NCBI RefSeq assembly: GCF_001050345.1
Contig: NZ_LFMW01000005.1
Span: 186,001-250,000 of the forward strand
Source: Pseudomonas fildesensis
GTDB lineage: Bacteria; Pseudomonadota; Gammaproteobacteria; Pseudomonadales; Pseudomonadaceae
DNA: 64,000 bases
Direction: 5' to 3'
In this document: one piece after another, positions 18,337-30,374 of the stretch
Layout of the letters: each line of letters opens with the position of its first letter
How positions within the stretch are numbered: the first letter of the stretch is position 1
Made by a program: the position numbers and the translations under genes
Notes under the pieces: generated by a model
What the model was told of the DNA's origin: nothing
Database searches by the model: none
The model's input: the letters and a program-made list of their open reading frames with translations, nothing else

Positions 18337-18591
18337 TTACTTCAGGCCTTGCCCGGAAAACATCAGAACTTTGTCACCGGCATATTGAACGCTGATAAAG
18401 CTGTTTTTATCGCCCCAGGTGCAGCTGGACATGCCCAGCGCGCCGGAACAATCGGTCGGCTTACCCAACAGCGACTCCACCTCAACCTTGGCCATGCCAG
18501 CCGACAACTTCGCGTAGTTTTCTTGGGTGACCTTGCTGCAAGCGGCCAGCAGCACGCAAAAAGCCAGCAAAGCGAGACGGCGTAACGACAT
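18337..18591 (-). CDS. small lipoprotein, SmpA/BamE-like or DUF3862-type
   Basis: An 84-aa protein with a short signal peptide and lipobox LLAAC (Cys18). The mature part, YAKLSAGMAKVEVESLLGKPTDCSG, resembles the repeat unit of BamE-like small outer-membrane lipoproteins (xGMxxxEVxxLLGxP), and it ends with a possible disulfide pair (CSG...SCTW). It is too short to be BamE itself and probably belongs to the DUF3862 group. It is placed directly upstream of the lipocalin gene, so both may respond to envelope conditions. Function unknown. Confidence 0.8.
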   Translation of the reverse strand: MSLRRLALLAFCVLLAACSKVTQENYAKLSAGMAKVEVESLLGKPTDCSGALGMSSCTWGDKNSFISVQYAGDKVLMFSGQGLK

Positions 18592-18683
18592 GGAAAAACT
18601 CCTGGAGGGACGAAGCAGCTAGGGTATCTGCCAGAAGCTTAGAAGGGAAAAGAGGTGTCTGGTTCCCGACGAACGAAAACAAA

Positions 18684-18722
18684 AAAAGCCCCGAAAACGC
18701 TGAAACGTTTCGGGGCTTTTTC
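18684..18722. terminator. bidirectional intrinsic terminator
   Basis: The hairpin GCCCCGAAAACG ... CGTTTCGGGGC is flanked by seven A on the left and a run of T on the right, so it can end transcripts from either side. It stands in the 351-base gap between the small lipoprotein gene and fbp. Confidence 0.85.
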
Positions 18723-18756
18723 AGTTACCGCGATGCCTGTGACAAGCGAGCTTATT

Positions 18757-18861
18757 GTGGCGAGGGAGCTTGCTCCCGTAGGGCCGCGAAGCGGCCCCAA
18801 AGATGGGACCGCTACGCAGTCCGACGGGACGGTGCGGCGGTCCAACAAGCTCCCTCGCCAC
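18757..18861. repeat. REP pair of the GAGGGAGCTTGCTCCC family
   Basis: The left arm GTGGCGAGGGAGCTTGCTCCC is complete. The right arm keeps only AAGCTCCCTCGCCAC. Between them are GGGCCGCGAAGCGGCCC and sequence without symmetry. The 16-mer GAGGGAGCTTGCTCCC is, as I recall, the third REP class of SBW25. Confidence 0.8.
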
Positions 18862-18942
18862 AGGTTATTTTTCGCTCTTTCTACTGCTTAACTGAACAGC
18901 ATCAGGGCAAGCCCGCTCACCACAAGGAGTATCCGCAAGTCA

Positions 18943-19953
18943 TTACTTCTTGTGATAGCCCGTCACACGCTCAACCTCTTCCTTGGAGCCCAGGAACACC
19001 GCAACACGCTGGTGCAGGCCTTCCGGCTGGATGTCGAGGATGCGCTGGTGGCCGTCGGTGGACACACCGCCCGCCTGTTCAACCAGGAACGACATCGGGT
19101 TGGCTTCGTACATCAGGCGCAGCTTGCCAGGCTTGGACGGCTCACGGGCGTCGCGCGGGTACATGAACAAGCCACCACGGGTCAGGATGCGGTGTACGTC
19201 GGCTACCATCGCAGCGACCCAACGCATGTTGAAGTTCTTCTTCAACGGGCCTTCTTCGCCAGCCATCAACTCGCCCACATAGCGGGTGACCGGTTCTTCC
19301 CAGTGACGCTGGTTAGACATGTTGATCGCAAATTCCTGGGTGGAAACCGGAATCGTGATGTCTTCGTGGGTCAGCACGAAGCTGCCCATTTCGCGGTCCA
19401 GGGTAAAGCCTTTGACGCCATCGCCCAGGGTCAGCACCAGCATGGTCTGCGGGCCGTAGATCGCGTAACCGGCTGCGACCTGCTCGGTGCCTGGCTGCAG
19501 GAAGGCCTTTTCGTTCAAGGCTTCGTTCTGGCTCAGGTATTCGTTCGGGCAACGCAGTACCGAGAAGATGGTGCCGACCGGTGCGTTGATGTCGATGTTG
19601 GACGAACCGTCCAATGGGTCGAACACCAGCAGGTAGGCGCCTTTCGGGTACTTGCCCGGGATCTGGTAGGCATTGTCCATTTCTTCGGACGCCATGCCGG
19701 CCAGGTGGCCGCCCCACTCGTTGGCTTCGAGCAGGATCTCGTTGGAGATCACGTCGAGCTTCTTCTGCACTTCGCCTTGGACGTTTTCAGTGCCCATGCT
19801 GCCCAGGACACCACCCAGTGCGCCTTTGGACACGGCGTGGCTGATTTCCTTGCAAGCACGCGCCACCACTTCGATAAGGAAGCGCAGATCAGCAGGCGTG
19901 TTGTTGCTGCGGGTCTGCTCGATCAAATAGCGACTCAGGGTAACGCGGGACAT
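18943..19953 (-). CDS. fbp: fructose-1,6-bisphosphatase, class I
   Basis: Converts fructose 1,6-bisphosphate to fructose 6-phosphate in gluconeogenesis, essential for growth on amino and organic acids. The 336-aa sequence shows the metal-binding and catalytic motif [14 protein letters not shown], the segment [37 protein letters not shown] and the usual tetramer-forming N-terminus [14 protein letters not shown]. The ATG at 19953 has GGAG seven bases upstream; upstream in-frame extension to 20055 has no homology. The gene stands alone, with a terminator and a REP pair beyond its stop. Confidence 0.96.
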   Translation of the reverse strand: MSRVTLSRYLIEQTRSNNTPADLRFLIEVVARACKEISHAVSKGALGGVLGSMGTENVQGEVQKKLDVISNEILLEANEWGGHLAGMASEEMDNAYQIPGKYPKGAYLLVFDPLDGSSNIDINAPVGTIFSVLRCPNEYLSQNEALNEKAFLQPGTEQVAAGYAIYGPQTMLVLTLGDGVKGFTLDREMGSFVLTHEDITIPVSTQEFAINMSNQRHWEEPVTRYVGELMAGEEGPLKKNFNMRWVAAMVADVHRILTRGGLFMYPRDAREPSKPGKLRLMYEANPMSFLVEQAGGVSTDGHQRILDIQPEGLHQRVAVFLGSKEEVERVTGYHKK

Positions 19954-20064
19954 GGAAGGCTCCGATGAATGGGGGGGGGCTAAAAACCCGCGCAGTTTAA
20001 CGCGAGTCGGGGCGTATTTCCTCCTATCAGAGGATATAAACCCAATAGAGTTCATGGACTTTAT

Positions 20065-21417
20065 TTAACGTGCCACCGGCGGCTTGCGCAGCAAACTGTA
20101 GGCCATGGCCCCCAGGGCCGCCACACCAAGCAGTAACACCGCCCATAGCCCGAATTTTTTCCAGTTCGACCCGGTATCAACAGCAGCTGTGACCGCAGGC
20201 GACGTGACCGCCACTTCCCCCGCTACCCTGGCCAGCCCTAACGTGTTGAGACGCTCGGCGCTGTAGTCAGGAATCAGGGTCGACAGCGGCAGGTTCGCCG
20301 CCTTGGCCGACGCATTGCCCAGCGCCAGGGTAAATGGCGGTTCGCCTCGCGCCAGGAACACTAACTGCGTGGCGCGCACGGCAAAACGCAGGGCCGGCGC
20401 TTCAACACCCAGGCCACCGCCGCGCTCATCGACCTGCAACTTGAGCTCGGTAACCACCTGGCCCGGCAACTGCACTTCATCCTGCACCACGTCCTGGCCG
20501 TTCTGGCTCAGGCGATACAGCAAGGCATTACTCAACGGCTGCCAGGCTTGATTGCTCTCGCGCCGCCCCGACAAGGTCACGGGCGCCAGCGTGTTGGGCT
20601 GCTTCAGTTCGACGCGCAAACGTTCGACGCTCAATCCCGTCGGCAACTGCCAACTGTATTCGCCGGCCTTGAGCCGCGTGCCCGTCAACGGTTGTGACCA
20701 CACCAGCGGCGTCGACAGGCTGCTGGTGGCGCTCATCAACTTGGCGGAAGTCAGCACCGGCGCCGCCTGCCCCTGCCACACCAAGCGCAGGTAGCGCGCC
20801 GATTGCCCCGGCAGGCCGACGTCATGTTGCTCGACCCGCTGATCGGCAAACGACAAACGCGCCACTTGCCCGTCGCCCCAGGATTCCCAGTGCTGCAAGT
20901 CGTCGCTGGCTTCAATGCTGAAACGCTGGAAGCCATCTTGTTCGCGGCTCCAGTCGAGGCTCAGTTGCTGCAACGGCGCCTTGATCGCGCTGGCATCCAG
21001 CACCCAGCCGCGCAGCACCTGCTTGCCGGCCTGGGAGGCAGCGGCCGGGCGGACTTCCAGCAGCGTGCCTTCCGCCGTGGCCTTCAGCACCACGCCGGGC
21101 ACCGTTTCGCGAGTGTCCGCGGCGTACAGCGGGAACCACTTCACGTCGACCACGTTGCGGCTTTCGGTGCGTTGCGATGACTGGCGCGACAACGCGTAGG
21201 CCTGAGGTTCGCCGGCGGCGTTGAATACCCGCACATCACTGAGGTCGGCCTGGCGCGCGCTGAGTTGCACCGCCAACGGTAACTCCAGGCGATACCACGG
21301 GCCGTTGCCGCTGACGCTCAGCGGTACTTGGGTGGTGAAGTCGGCCGGCGCTTCCTGCGCCCACACAAACAACGTCGTACACAGGCCGACGACAGCCACG
21401 CTCAACTTACCGATCAA
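20065..21417 (-). CDS. DUF3999 family protein, secreted/membrane-anchored
   Basis: A 450-aa protein with a cleavable signal peptide (about 1-20) and one C-terminal membrane helix (LWAVLLLGVAALGAMAYSLL) followed by a short basic tail. It thus has a large periplasmic domain rich in beta strands, of the DUF3999 type. The function is not known. The TTG start at 21417 overlaps the stop of the upstream DUF2339 gene (TTGA) and has AAGGAG nearby, so the two are translationally coupled. Such coupling suggests that the proteins work together in the envelope. Confidence 0.8.
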   Translation of the reverse strand: MIGKLSVAVVGLCTTLFVWAQEAPADFTTQVPLSVSGNGPWYRLELPLAVQLSARQADLSDVRVFNAAGEPQAYALSRQSSQRTESRNVVDVKWFPLYAADTRETVPGVVLKATAEGTLLEVRPAAASQAGKQVLRGWVLDASAIKAPLQQLSLDWSREQDGFQRFSIEASDDLQHWESWGDGQVARLSFADQRVEQHDVGLPGQSARYLRLVWQGQAAPVLTSAKLMSATSSLSTPLVWSQPLTGTRLKAGEYSWQLPTGLSVERLRVELKQPNTLAPVTLSGRRESNQAWQPLSNALLYRLSQNGQDVVQDEVQLPGQVVTELKLQVDERGGGLGVEAPALRFAVRATQLVFLARGEPPFTLALGNASAKAANLPLSTLIPDYSAERLNTLGLARVAGEVAVTSPAVTAAVDTGSNWKKFGLWAVLLLGVAALGAMAYSLLRKPPVAR

Positions 21418-24400
21418 GAGGATGCTCCTTCAGTTTCCAACACAGGTTCAGCACGCTTGGGCGGCAGCGGTGCGAAGTAACCCACCACCAGCAACAGCCC
21501 GCCTACACCGATAAACGAGACGATCCGCGCCAGGCCGCCACGGTTACTCAGTTCGACAAAGAACAGCTTGGCCACCACCACGGCAATCAGCGCCGCACCG
21601 ATCAGCCACACCTCGCGACGATGACGCAGGTGCCCGCCGATCATCAGGCCGAGGGCGATCAGGGTCCAGACGATGGACAGACCGGCCTGCACCAGCATCG
21701 ATTCCAGCAACGCGTCCAGCTGGAACGGCACGCCACCCCAATGGTGAGCCGTGCGCATCACCAGCGCGGTAAAGAAGGCAAACAGCGAGACACCCGCCAC
21801 ACCCTGGGCGATCAGCTCAACACGCGGCCCACGCTGCGGCGCCACGCTGCTCGACCACAAATACACCCCAAGCAGTGCAAACAGCAGCCCCAGGTCCAGC
21901 GGGTTGAGCAGCGGCACATACGGCAGCGGGTTGGCCGTACCGTCGCTGAAGATATTGGCCAGCCAAAACCAGCCGAGCATCAGCACCGCCAGTGGCAGCG
22001 CCGCCAACACGCGGTATTCACGCAGATACGCCGACACCGGCCATGGCCAACTGCGTGGCGCAGCGGCCAGCACGAGGTACAGACTCGGCAGAATCGCCCA
22101 ACCCAGCCAGCGCCAGGCGTTGTACTCGCTCGACAGCAACAACAGGCCGTAACGCAACTCCAGCGCCAGCACGCCGATCAGCATCCAGCAACCGAGCACA
22201 TGGGCAACGGTCAGCGCCTTGGCCGGAACCACCGCCGCCAAACGCCGCAGCGCGATGAAGTGCACGACAAACACGGCCAACCATGCCAGCCAGCCGAACT
22301 GCGCCGCCGGGTGGTAATAGTCATGGGCCGACACCAGCAACACGACGCCCGCCGCCGGCATCAGCACGGTGCAGAGCATGCCCAGCGACGCCCAGCGCAG
22401 GCGTACCACGAGCAATGCCCAGATCGCCACGCTCAGCGCCGCGATGCCGAGCAGGAACGTTCCCTGCAATGCCTGCGGGATAAACCGCAGCACTTCGCCG
22501 ATCAACGCCAACGCCCACCAGGCCGCGCCCCACACCAGCAGCAGGTCGGACAGGCGTTGCAGTTTGAGCACGGCAAACAGCGGCGCATGAGGCTCGCGCT
22601 GCAAACGCCAGGCGCCGACCAGGGCGGCCAGGCCCAGCACCATCGGCGTCCAGAAACCGCTATGGCCCAGCGGGCGCAAACCTTCACCGGTCAACGGCCC
22701 GAGCAGTTCCGGCACCGCCACCAGGAACGAGGCGCCGCCAAGCACTTGCAGCAGCAGACCAAACACAAAACTGACGCGCTGTTGCAGGTACAGGCTCAGC
22801 CAGATGATCAACACACCGCTGGCCGCCCACACGCCGCTGGCGCTCTCCCATGGCAACACAAACAGCACCGCCAGGTTGATCAACGCCAGGCCGGCGAGCA
22901 GCACCACCGACAACCCGCGTAGTAGCCGCACATCGCTGCGCACCATGTCGTCGCGTGCCGCCAGCAGCATGCCGCCGATCAACGCCAGGCCGATCAGCGA
23001 AGCGCTAAGCAAACCGCTCCAACCGGCGCTGAACACCGCCGCGCCGTCACCGCCTTGCAGGCGCAGCAAGAACAACGCGCCGCCCAGCAGCTGCACCGCA
23101 AACGCGGTGAACAGGAAGGTACGCGAGCCGATGCGCAGGCCGATGAAGAGGGTCACCAGCCCGGCGATTGCCCAACTGATGGCGGTGCCTTGGGTCAGCA
23201 ACAGCAACGGCGCAAGCAAGTACAGAAAGGTCAGGCCGAGACTCGCCAATAGCGGCAGGCCTTTGCGCTCCCAGTCGGCCGCCTGCTCCGTCGACGCCTT
23301 GCGCAACTGATCGAAGCTGAACAGCAACGCCGCGCCCAGCAGCAGCGCGCCCAATGGCGCACCGTCGAGCAAGGTGAGTTCGCCGACGCGCAGTTCACTG
23401 AGGAATGCCAGCGCCGAGCCCAACTGCAACAACAGGCCAAACACCCGCGCCAACGGCCGCTGCTGGAGCAAGCCCAGCCAAAAGATCCCGGCGCCCTCCA
23501 CCGCCCACGCAGCTGCGGTCCAGCGCGCGTCGAGGCCGAGGGGAATCGCCAGGCTGGCGAAGATCACGCCCAAGGCCAGGCAGGTTTCCGCCAGCAGCAA
23601 GGCCCGCCCGCCACTCAGCAGGCGCGCCAGACCCATGTAGATAATGCCCAGCCCCAGCGCACTGAACGCAGCGGCAAATTCCAGGTGCTGGACCAAGGCG
23701 AACTGCAAGCCAAAGCCCACCAGCGGCGGGCCAAACAGCATGCTGCCGTCGACATAGTCACCCTTGGCCGCCGACCAGCGCAGCAGCGCGCCCCGGCTGT
23801 CGTCTTCGGGCGCGTCGTTCATTTCCAGCAACTTGCGCCGGGCGAACAACAGCCCGATGGCCAGGTACATCAGGAAAAACAGAATCAGGAATGGCTCGGT
23901 ACTCCACAGCAGTTCCGGGGTGTACGAGCGCATGCCCCAGGCAAAGCCGATGCCGAAGGTGCCGACAAAGCCGATCAGGTTGAGCAAGCGCCAGGCCTTG
24001 AACCAGGCGATGGCAAGGATGCCCGCATTGAGCAGGGCGAAATAACTAAACAGCGCCACAGGGTTGCCGGCGCCGGTTGACGTGAGGATTGGCGCGGCAA
24101 AACCGCCGAGGGCGGCGGCGCAGGCCAACCCGAGGGCATCCTGGGTGATCGCAAGGATCGCCGAAAACACCGTGACCGCCACCAGCAGGCCCAACGCCGC
24201 GCCAGGGTCGATCAACGGGTGCAGGCGCATCGCGGCGAACACCGTCAGGTACAGTACCGCGATCCCGGTGCCTTGCAGCATCAAACCGTAATTGCTGTTG
24301 CGCAAGCGTAACCACCAGCCCAGGCCCAGCAGGCCGACGGCGGCAGCGGCCACGCCGGCGTAACGCAGTTCGATCGGCACTACCATGCCTTCGGTGGCGT

Positions 24401-24935
24401 AGCGCAGCAGGAACGCCAGGCCGAGAAACAACAGCACAACGCCAACGCGCAGCACAGTGTTGCCGCCGAACAGCCAATTGCGCGCGCCGCTGATGGCGCG
24501 CTCGATCAGGTTGGGGCCACGGGGGGCAACAGGTTCAGCCGGGCGGGGTTTATCGGCAGGCTTCCAGACATCTTCAGGCAGCGGCTGGCTCAGCTCGGCA
24601 ACCCTGGCGACGGGCGCCAATTCGGCAGGCAGTTCCCAAACAAGTTCGGGCGCCTTGGCGACAGGTGTCGGCTCAGGGATGGACGGTTCGACTGTGACAC
24701 TGGCCGTCGGCGTAGGGGGCACTTCCAATTGCCGCAGGCGCTCGCCCAGCGCGATCAGCGCCTTCTGCGTGGTCTCCAACTGACGGCTTTGTTCATCCGC
24801 ACGTGAAGCCAGCATCGACAGACGGATCGCCTGGCCAATGCCCAACCCCAGCAGCGCACCGATGCCCGCATCACTGAACGACTCATCGAGCGCCCAGCCG
24901 AGCACCAGCCCAATCAGCATGAAAATCCATTGCAT
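21414..24935 (-). CDS. DUF2339 large multi-spanning membrane protein
   Basis: A 1173-aa inner-membrane protein. A first helix (1-20) and a short coiled region with proline-rich linker (about 45-150) are followed by roughly 25 or more hydrophobic segments, without charged loops of any size. This is the architecture of the DUF2339 family. No catalytic motif is evident. Members are often annotated only as membrane proteins, and pairing with DUF3999, as here by a four-base overlap, is a recurrent arrangement in Pseudomonas. A role in transport or cell-envelope polymer export is possible but has no support in the sequence. Confidence 0.8.
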   Translation of the reverse strand: MQWIFMLIGLVLGWALDESFSDAGIGALLGLGIGQAIRLSMLASRADEQSRQLETTQKALIALGERLRQLEVPPTPTASVTVEPSIPEPTPVAKAPELVWELPAELAPVARVAELSQPLPEDVWKPADKPRPAEPVAPRGPNLIERAISGARNWLFGGNTVLRVGVVLLFLGLAFLLRYATEGMVVPIELRYAGVAAAAVGLLGLGWWLRLRNSNYGLMLQGTGIAVLYLTVFAAMRLHPLIDPGAALGLLVAVTVFSAILAITQDALGLACAAALGGFAAPILTSTGAGNPVALFSYFALLNAGILAIAWFKAWRLLNLIGFVGTFGIGFAWGMRSYTPELLWSTEPFLILFFLMYLAIGLLFARRKLLEMNDAPEDDSRGALLRWSAAKGDYVDGSMLFGPPLVGFGLQFALVQHLEFAAAFSALGLGIIYMGLARLLSGGRALLLAETCLALGVIFASLAIPLGLDARWTAAAWAVEGAGIFWLGLLQQRPLARVFGLLLQLGSALAFLSELRVGELTLLDGAPLGALLLGAALLFSFDQLRKASTEQAADWERKGLPLLASLGLTFLYLLAPLLLLTQGTAISWAIAGLVTLFIGLRIGSRTFLFTAFAVQLLGGALFLLRLQGGDGAAVFSAGWSGLLSASLIGLALIGGMLLAARDDMVRSDVRLLRGLSVVLLAGLALINLAVLFVLPWESASGVWAASGVLIIWLSLYLQQRVSFVFGLLLQVLGGASFLVAVPELLGPLTGEGLRPLGHSGFWTPMVLGLAALVGAWRLQREPHAPLFAVLKLQRLSDLLLVWGAAWWALALIGEVLRFIPQALQGTFLLGIAALSVAIWALLVVRLRWASLGMLCTVLMPAAGVVLLVSAHDYYHPAAQFGWLAWLAVFVVHFIALRRLAAVVPAKALTVAHVLGCWMLIGVLALELRYGLLLLSSEYNAWRWLGWAILPSLYLVLAAAPRSWPWPVSAYLREYRVLAALPLAVLMLGWFWLANIFSDGTANPLPYVPLLNPLDLGLLFALLGVYLWSSSVAPQRGPRVELIAQGVAGVSLFAFFTALVMRTAHHWGGVPFQLDALLESMLVQAGLSIVWTLIALGLMIGGHLRHRREVWLIGAALIAVVVAKLFFVELSNRGGLARIVSFIGVGGLLLVVGYFAPLPPKRAEPVLETEGASS

Positions 24936-24983
24936 GGTCGATATCCCTAAGCAAACCGGCGCCTAGTATATCTACGCAGACCC

Positions 24984-25075
24984 AATGTGGGAGGGGGCTT
25001 GCTCCCGATAGCGGTGTGCCAGTCGACATATCTGCAAACTGACACTCCGCTATCGGGAGCAAGCCCCCTCACATT
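24984..25075. repeat. REPIN with a two-base deletion in the right arm
   Basis: The left arm AATGTGGGAGGGGGCTTGCTCC is intact. The right arm reads GGGAGCAAGCCCCCTCACATT, lacking two of the usual C residues before CACATT, so the palindrome is imperfect near its tip. It lies between the glgP stop and the DUF2339 promoter region. Confidence 0.85.
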
Positions 25076-25090
25076 TTGGTACTGCGCTGG

Positions 25091-27541
<2,451 letters not shown>

Positions 27542-27712
27542 CGGTGCGACCTCGGGCGAGATTGAAGGAGTTGCTAGAGCCTAGTCGGTCTGACAGACCG
27601 TGGGCGCTCTGGTTCGGCAGTTTTTTAACTCATTCACGTTTGCGGGAAATTGATGCAGGGGCCGTGCCCGTTCACCCCGTGCAGAACCCTTTGAGCTGAA
27701 ACCTGCAAAATA

Positions 27713-27743
27713 TTGTTCAAAAAACCACCAATCCCGGTATGAT
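27713..27743 (+). promoter_or_regulatory. candidate sigma70 promoter for the YkgJ-type gene
   Basis: TTGTTC (27713-27718) and TATGAT (27738-27743) are 19 bases apart, slightly long, and lie 36 bases before the ATG. The remainder of the 237-base divergent gap with glgP shows nothing recognisable. Confidence 0.4.
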
Positions 27744-27778
27744 CGCGCGCCCGGATACCGCCCCACCTTGGAACCCTG

Positions 27779-28213
27779 ATGAAGCCTCAACTGATCGCCG
27801 CCGCGGAACTCGACCGTCTCGAGACTTGGCAGAAATATTTCGCCCACATGTGCGGTGGCTGCGTGTCCAGCTGTTGCACACTGCCGGTCGAGGTGAAGAT
27901 CAAGGACCTGATCCGCATTGGCATCGTTGATGAGTTCGAGCGCGGCGACCCGCCGAAGAACATTGCCAAGCGTTTGCAGAAGGAAGGCATCGTCGAGCGC
28001 TTCAACTCAAAATCCGAGATTTTTACCCTGCAGCGCATGAGCAACAACGACTGCCTGTACCTGGATCGTAAGACGCGCTTCTGCACTATTTATGACAAGC
28101 GCCCGGATACCTGCCGCAACCACCCGAAAATCGGACCGCGGCCGGGGTATTGCGCGTATAAGCCGAAGGAAGTGGTGCGCGAGACCAAGTTCAAGACCCT
28201 CGATAAGTTCTGA
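27779..28213 (+). CDS. YkgJ-family cysteine cluster protein
   Basis: A 144-aa cytoplasmic protein with the cysteine pattern of the YkgJ/UPF0153 family: CGGCVSSCC near residues 25-32, then DCLYLDRKTRFCTIYDKRPDTCRNHP in the second half, and a final CAY. The cysteines probably bind zinc or an iron-sulfur cluster. No enzyme activity is established for the family. It is a single gene, divergent from glgP and followed by a palindromic repeat and a terminator shared with typA. Confidence 0.85.
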   Translation: MKPQLIAAAELDRLETWQKYFAHMCGGCVSSCCTLPVEVKIKDLIRIGIVDEFERGDPPKNIAKRLQKEGIVERFNSKSEIFTLQRMSNNDCLYLDRKTRFCTIYDKRPDTCRNHPKIGPRPGYCAYKPKEVVRETKFKTLDKF

Positions 28214-28222
28214 CCCGCCCTT

Positions 28223-28335
28223 GATCGTTCCCACGCTCCGCGTGGGAATGCAGCCCTGGACGCTCCGCGTCCGCCCTTGAAAGCCCGACGCAGAGCGTCC
28301 CAAGAGGCATTCCCACGCAAAGCGTGGGAACGATC
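28223..28335. repeat. palindromic intergenic element (GATCGTTCCCACGC family)
   Basis: The terminal arms GATCGTTCCCACGCTCCGCG and CGTGGGAACGATC mirror each other, and an inner pair GGACGCTCCGCGTCC / GACGCAGAGCGTCC gives a second stem. It resembles the copy between hutV and hutH1. It lies beyond the stop of the cysteine-cluster gene. Confidence 0.85.
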
Positions 28336-28355
28336 AACACAAAACCTGCAGGCAT

Positions 28356-28398
28356 AAAAAAACGCCCCCGACCGTAAGGCCGGGGGCGTTTTTTTTGC
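28356..28398. terminator. bidirectional intrinsic terminator after typA
   Basis: The stem CGCCCCCG ... CGGGGGCG with a small loop is flanked by seven A on the left and eight T on the right. It serves the convergent cysteine-cluster gene and typA. Confidence 0.9.
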
Positions 28399-28414
28399 CA
28401 GCTAACTAAACGAC

Positions 28415-30235
28415 TTAGTTACCGGATTTCTTCGCAGCGCGGGTACGCTCGCTTTCGCCCAGGATCTTCTTACGAAGACGGATGGACTTAGGAGTGACTT
28501 CGCACAATTCGTCTTCTTGAACGAATTCCAGAGCCTGCTCCAGGGTGAAGCGGATAGGCGGAACCAGAGCGATGGTTTCGTCTTTACCCGAAGCACGCAT
28601 GTTGTCGAGCTTCTTGCCTTTGGTTGGGTTAACGCCCAGGTCGTTGTCGCGGCTGTTGATGCCGACGATTTGACCTTCGTACACGTCTTCACCGTGACCC
28701 AGGAACAGCTTGCCGCGAGCTTGCAGGGTTTCCAGCGAGTAAGTCAGAGCCTTACCGGTAGCAACCGAAACCAGCACGCCGTTCTGACGGCCGGACATGT
28801 CGCCGGACTTCATTACGTCGTAACGGTCGAAGATCGAGGTCAGGATGCCTGCACCGGAGGTCAGGGTCAGGAACTCGTTACGGAAACCGATCAAGCCACG
28901 TGCCGGGATGTTGTACTCAAGGCGCACACGGCCCTTGCCATCCGGAACCATGTTGGTCAGGTCGCCTTTACGGATACCGATCTGTTCCATGATCGCGCCC
29001 TGGGATTCTTCCGGCAGGTCGATGGTCACGTTTTCGTACGGTTCGTGCTTAACGCCGTCAACCATGCGGATGATCACTTCCGGACGACCAACACCCATTT
29101 CGAAGCCTTCGCGACGCATGGTTTCGATCAGTACCGAGAGGTGCAGCTCACCACGGCCGGAGACTTTGAACTTGTCAGCGGTGTCGCCTTCTTCAACGCG
29201 CAGGGCAACGTTGTAGAGCAGTTCTTTGTCCAGACGCTCTTTGATGTTCCGGCTGGTCACGAACTTGCCTTCTTTACCGCAGAAAGGCGAGTCGTTTACC
29301 TGGAAGGTCATCGAAACGGTTGGTTCGTCAACGGTCAGCGGCTTCATCGCTTCGACGTTCAGTGGGTCGCACAGAGTGTCGGAGATGAACAGCTGGTCGA
29401 AGCCGCTGACGCAGACGATGTCGCCGGCAGAAGCTTCTTCAACGTCGATACGGTGCAGACCGTGGTGACCCATCAACTTCAGGATACGACCGGTACGCTT
29501 CTTGCCGTCGGCGCCGATAGCAACAACCGGGGTGTTTGGCTTGACGCGACCACGAGCGATACGGCCAACGCCGATAACACCCAGGAAGCTGTTGTAGTCC
29601 AGTGCGGAGATTTGCATCTGGAACGGACCATCACGGTCAACAGCCGGCGCCGGTACGTTGTCGACAATCGACTGGTACAGCGGGGTCATGTCTTCAGCCA
29701 TGTCGGTATGTTCCAGACCGGCAATACCGTTCAGGGCCGAGGCGTAGACGACTTTGAAGTCCAGCTGTTCTTCGGTAGCGCCCAGGTTGTCGAACAGGTC
29801 GAAAATCTGGTCCAGAACCCAGTCCGGACGTGCGCCCGGACGGTCAACCTTGTTGATTACCACGATTGGACGCAGGCCGGCTTCGAAAGCCTTCTTGGTC
29901 ACGAAACGGGTTTGCGGCATAGGGCCGTCTTGGGCATCAACCAGCAGCAGAACGGAGTCAACCATCGACATTACGCGTTCTACTTCGCCGCCGAAGTCGG
30001 CGTGGCCCGGGGTGTCCACGATGTTGATGTGGTAGCCGTTCCAGTTGATAGCGGTGTTTTTAGCCAGGATGGTAATACCGCGCTCTTTTTCCTGGTCGTT
30101 GGAGTCCATCACGCGCTCGTCGTTGAGCTCGTTGCGCTCCAGGGTGCCGGATTGACGCAAGAGTTTGTCTACCAGGGTGGTTTTACCATGGTCAACGTGA
30201 GCAATGATGGCGATGTTACGTAGATTTTCGATCAC
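28415..30235 (-). CDS. typA: ribosome-associated translational GTPase TypA/BipA
   Basis: A 606-aa GTPase of the EF-G-like family that binds the ribosome and helps 50S assembly and stress adaptation. The G motifs are [10 protein letters not shown] (G1), the RGITI segment (G2), DTPGHADF (G3) and NKVD (G4), followed by the beta-barrel domain, EF-G-like domains III and V and the BipA-specific C-terminal domain (ending [19 protein letters not shown]). The start codon is GTG at 30235, giving [21 protein letters not shown] lies upstream. Length is that of the family. Confidence 0.97.
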   Translation of the reverse strand: MIENLRNIAIIAHVDHGKTTLVDKLLRQSGTLERNELNDERVMDSNDQEKERGITILAKNTAINWNGYHINIVDTPGHADFGGEVERVMSMVDSVLLLVDAQDGPMPQTRFVTKKAFEAGLRPIVVINKVDRPGARPDWVLDQIFDLFDNLGATEEQLDFKVVYASALNGIAGLEHTDMAEDMTPLYQSIVDNVPAPAVDRDGPFQMQISALDYNSFLGVIGVGRIARGRVKPNTPVVAIGADGKKRTGRILKLMGHHGLHRIDVEEASAGDIVCVSGFDQLFISDTLCDPLNVEAMKPLTVDEPTVSMTFQVNDSPFCGKEGKFVTSRNIKERLDKELLYNVALRVEEGDTADKFKVSGRGELHLSVLIETMRREGFEMGVGRPEVIIRMVDGVKHEPYENVTIDLPEESQGAIMEQIGIRKGDLTNMVPDGKGRVRLEYNIPARGLIGFRNEFLTLTSGAGILTSIFDRYDVMKSGDMSGRQNGVLVSVATGKALTYSLETLQARGKLFLGHGEDVYEGQIVGINSRDNDLGVNPTKGKKLDNMRASGKDETIALVPPIRFTLEQALEFVQEDELCEVTPKSIRLRKKILGESERTRAAKKSGN

Positions 30236-30374
30236 TTGTGTATCTCGATCAGAGGATTCGGTGTGCTGACAGGTCGTGGCAGCGATTAACAGTAGAGTCA
30301 GGCCTTGCCGTTACAGCTTGACGGCAGAGTCGGGGGGCCGGTGACGCAGGCCACAGGCAAACAGCCCCGGGCTC

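Noticed and set aside
28517..30223. 568-codon frame antisense to typA
   Set aside because: Shadow of typA; low-complexity V/Q/D-rich translation without motifs and no ribosome site.
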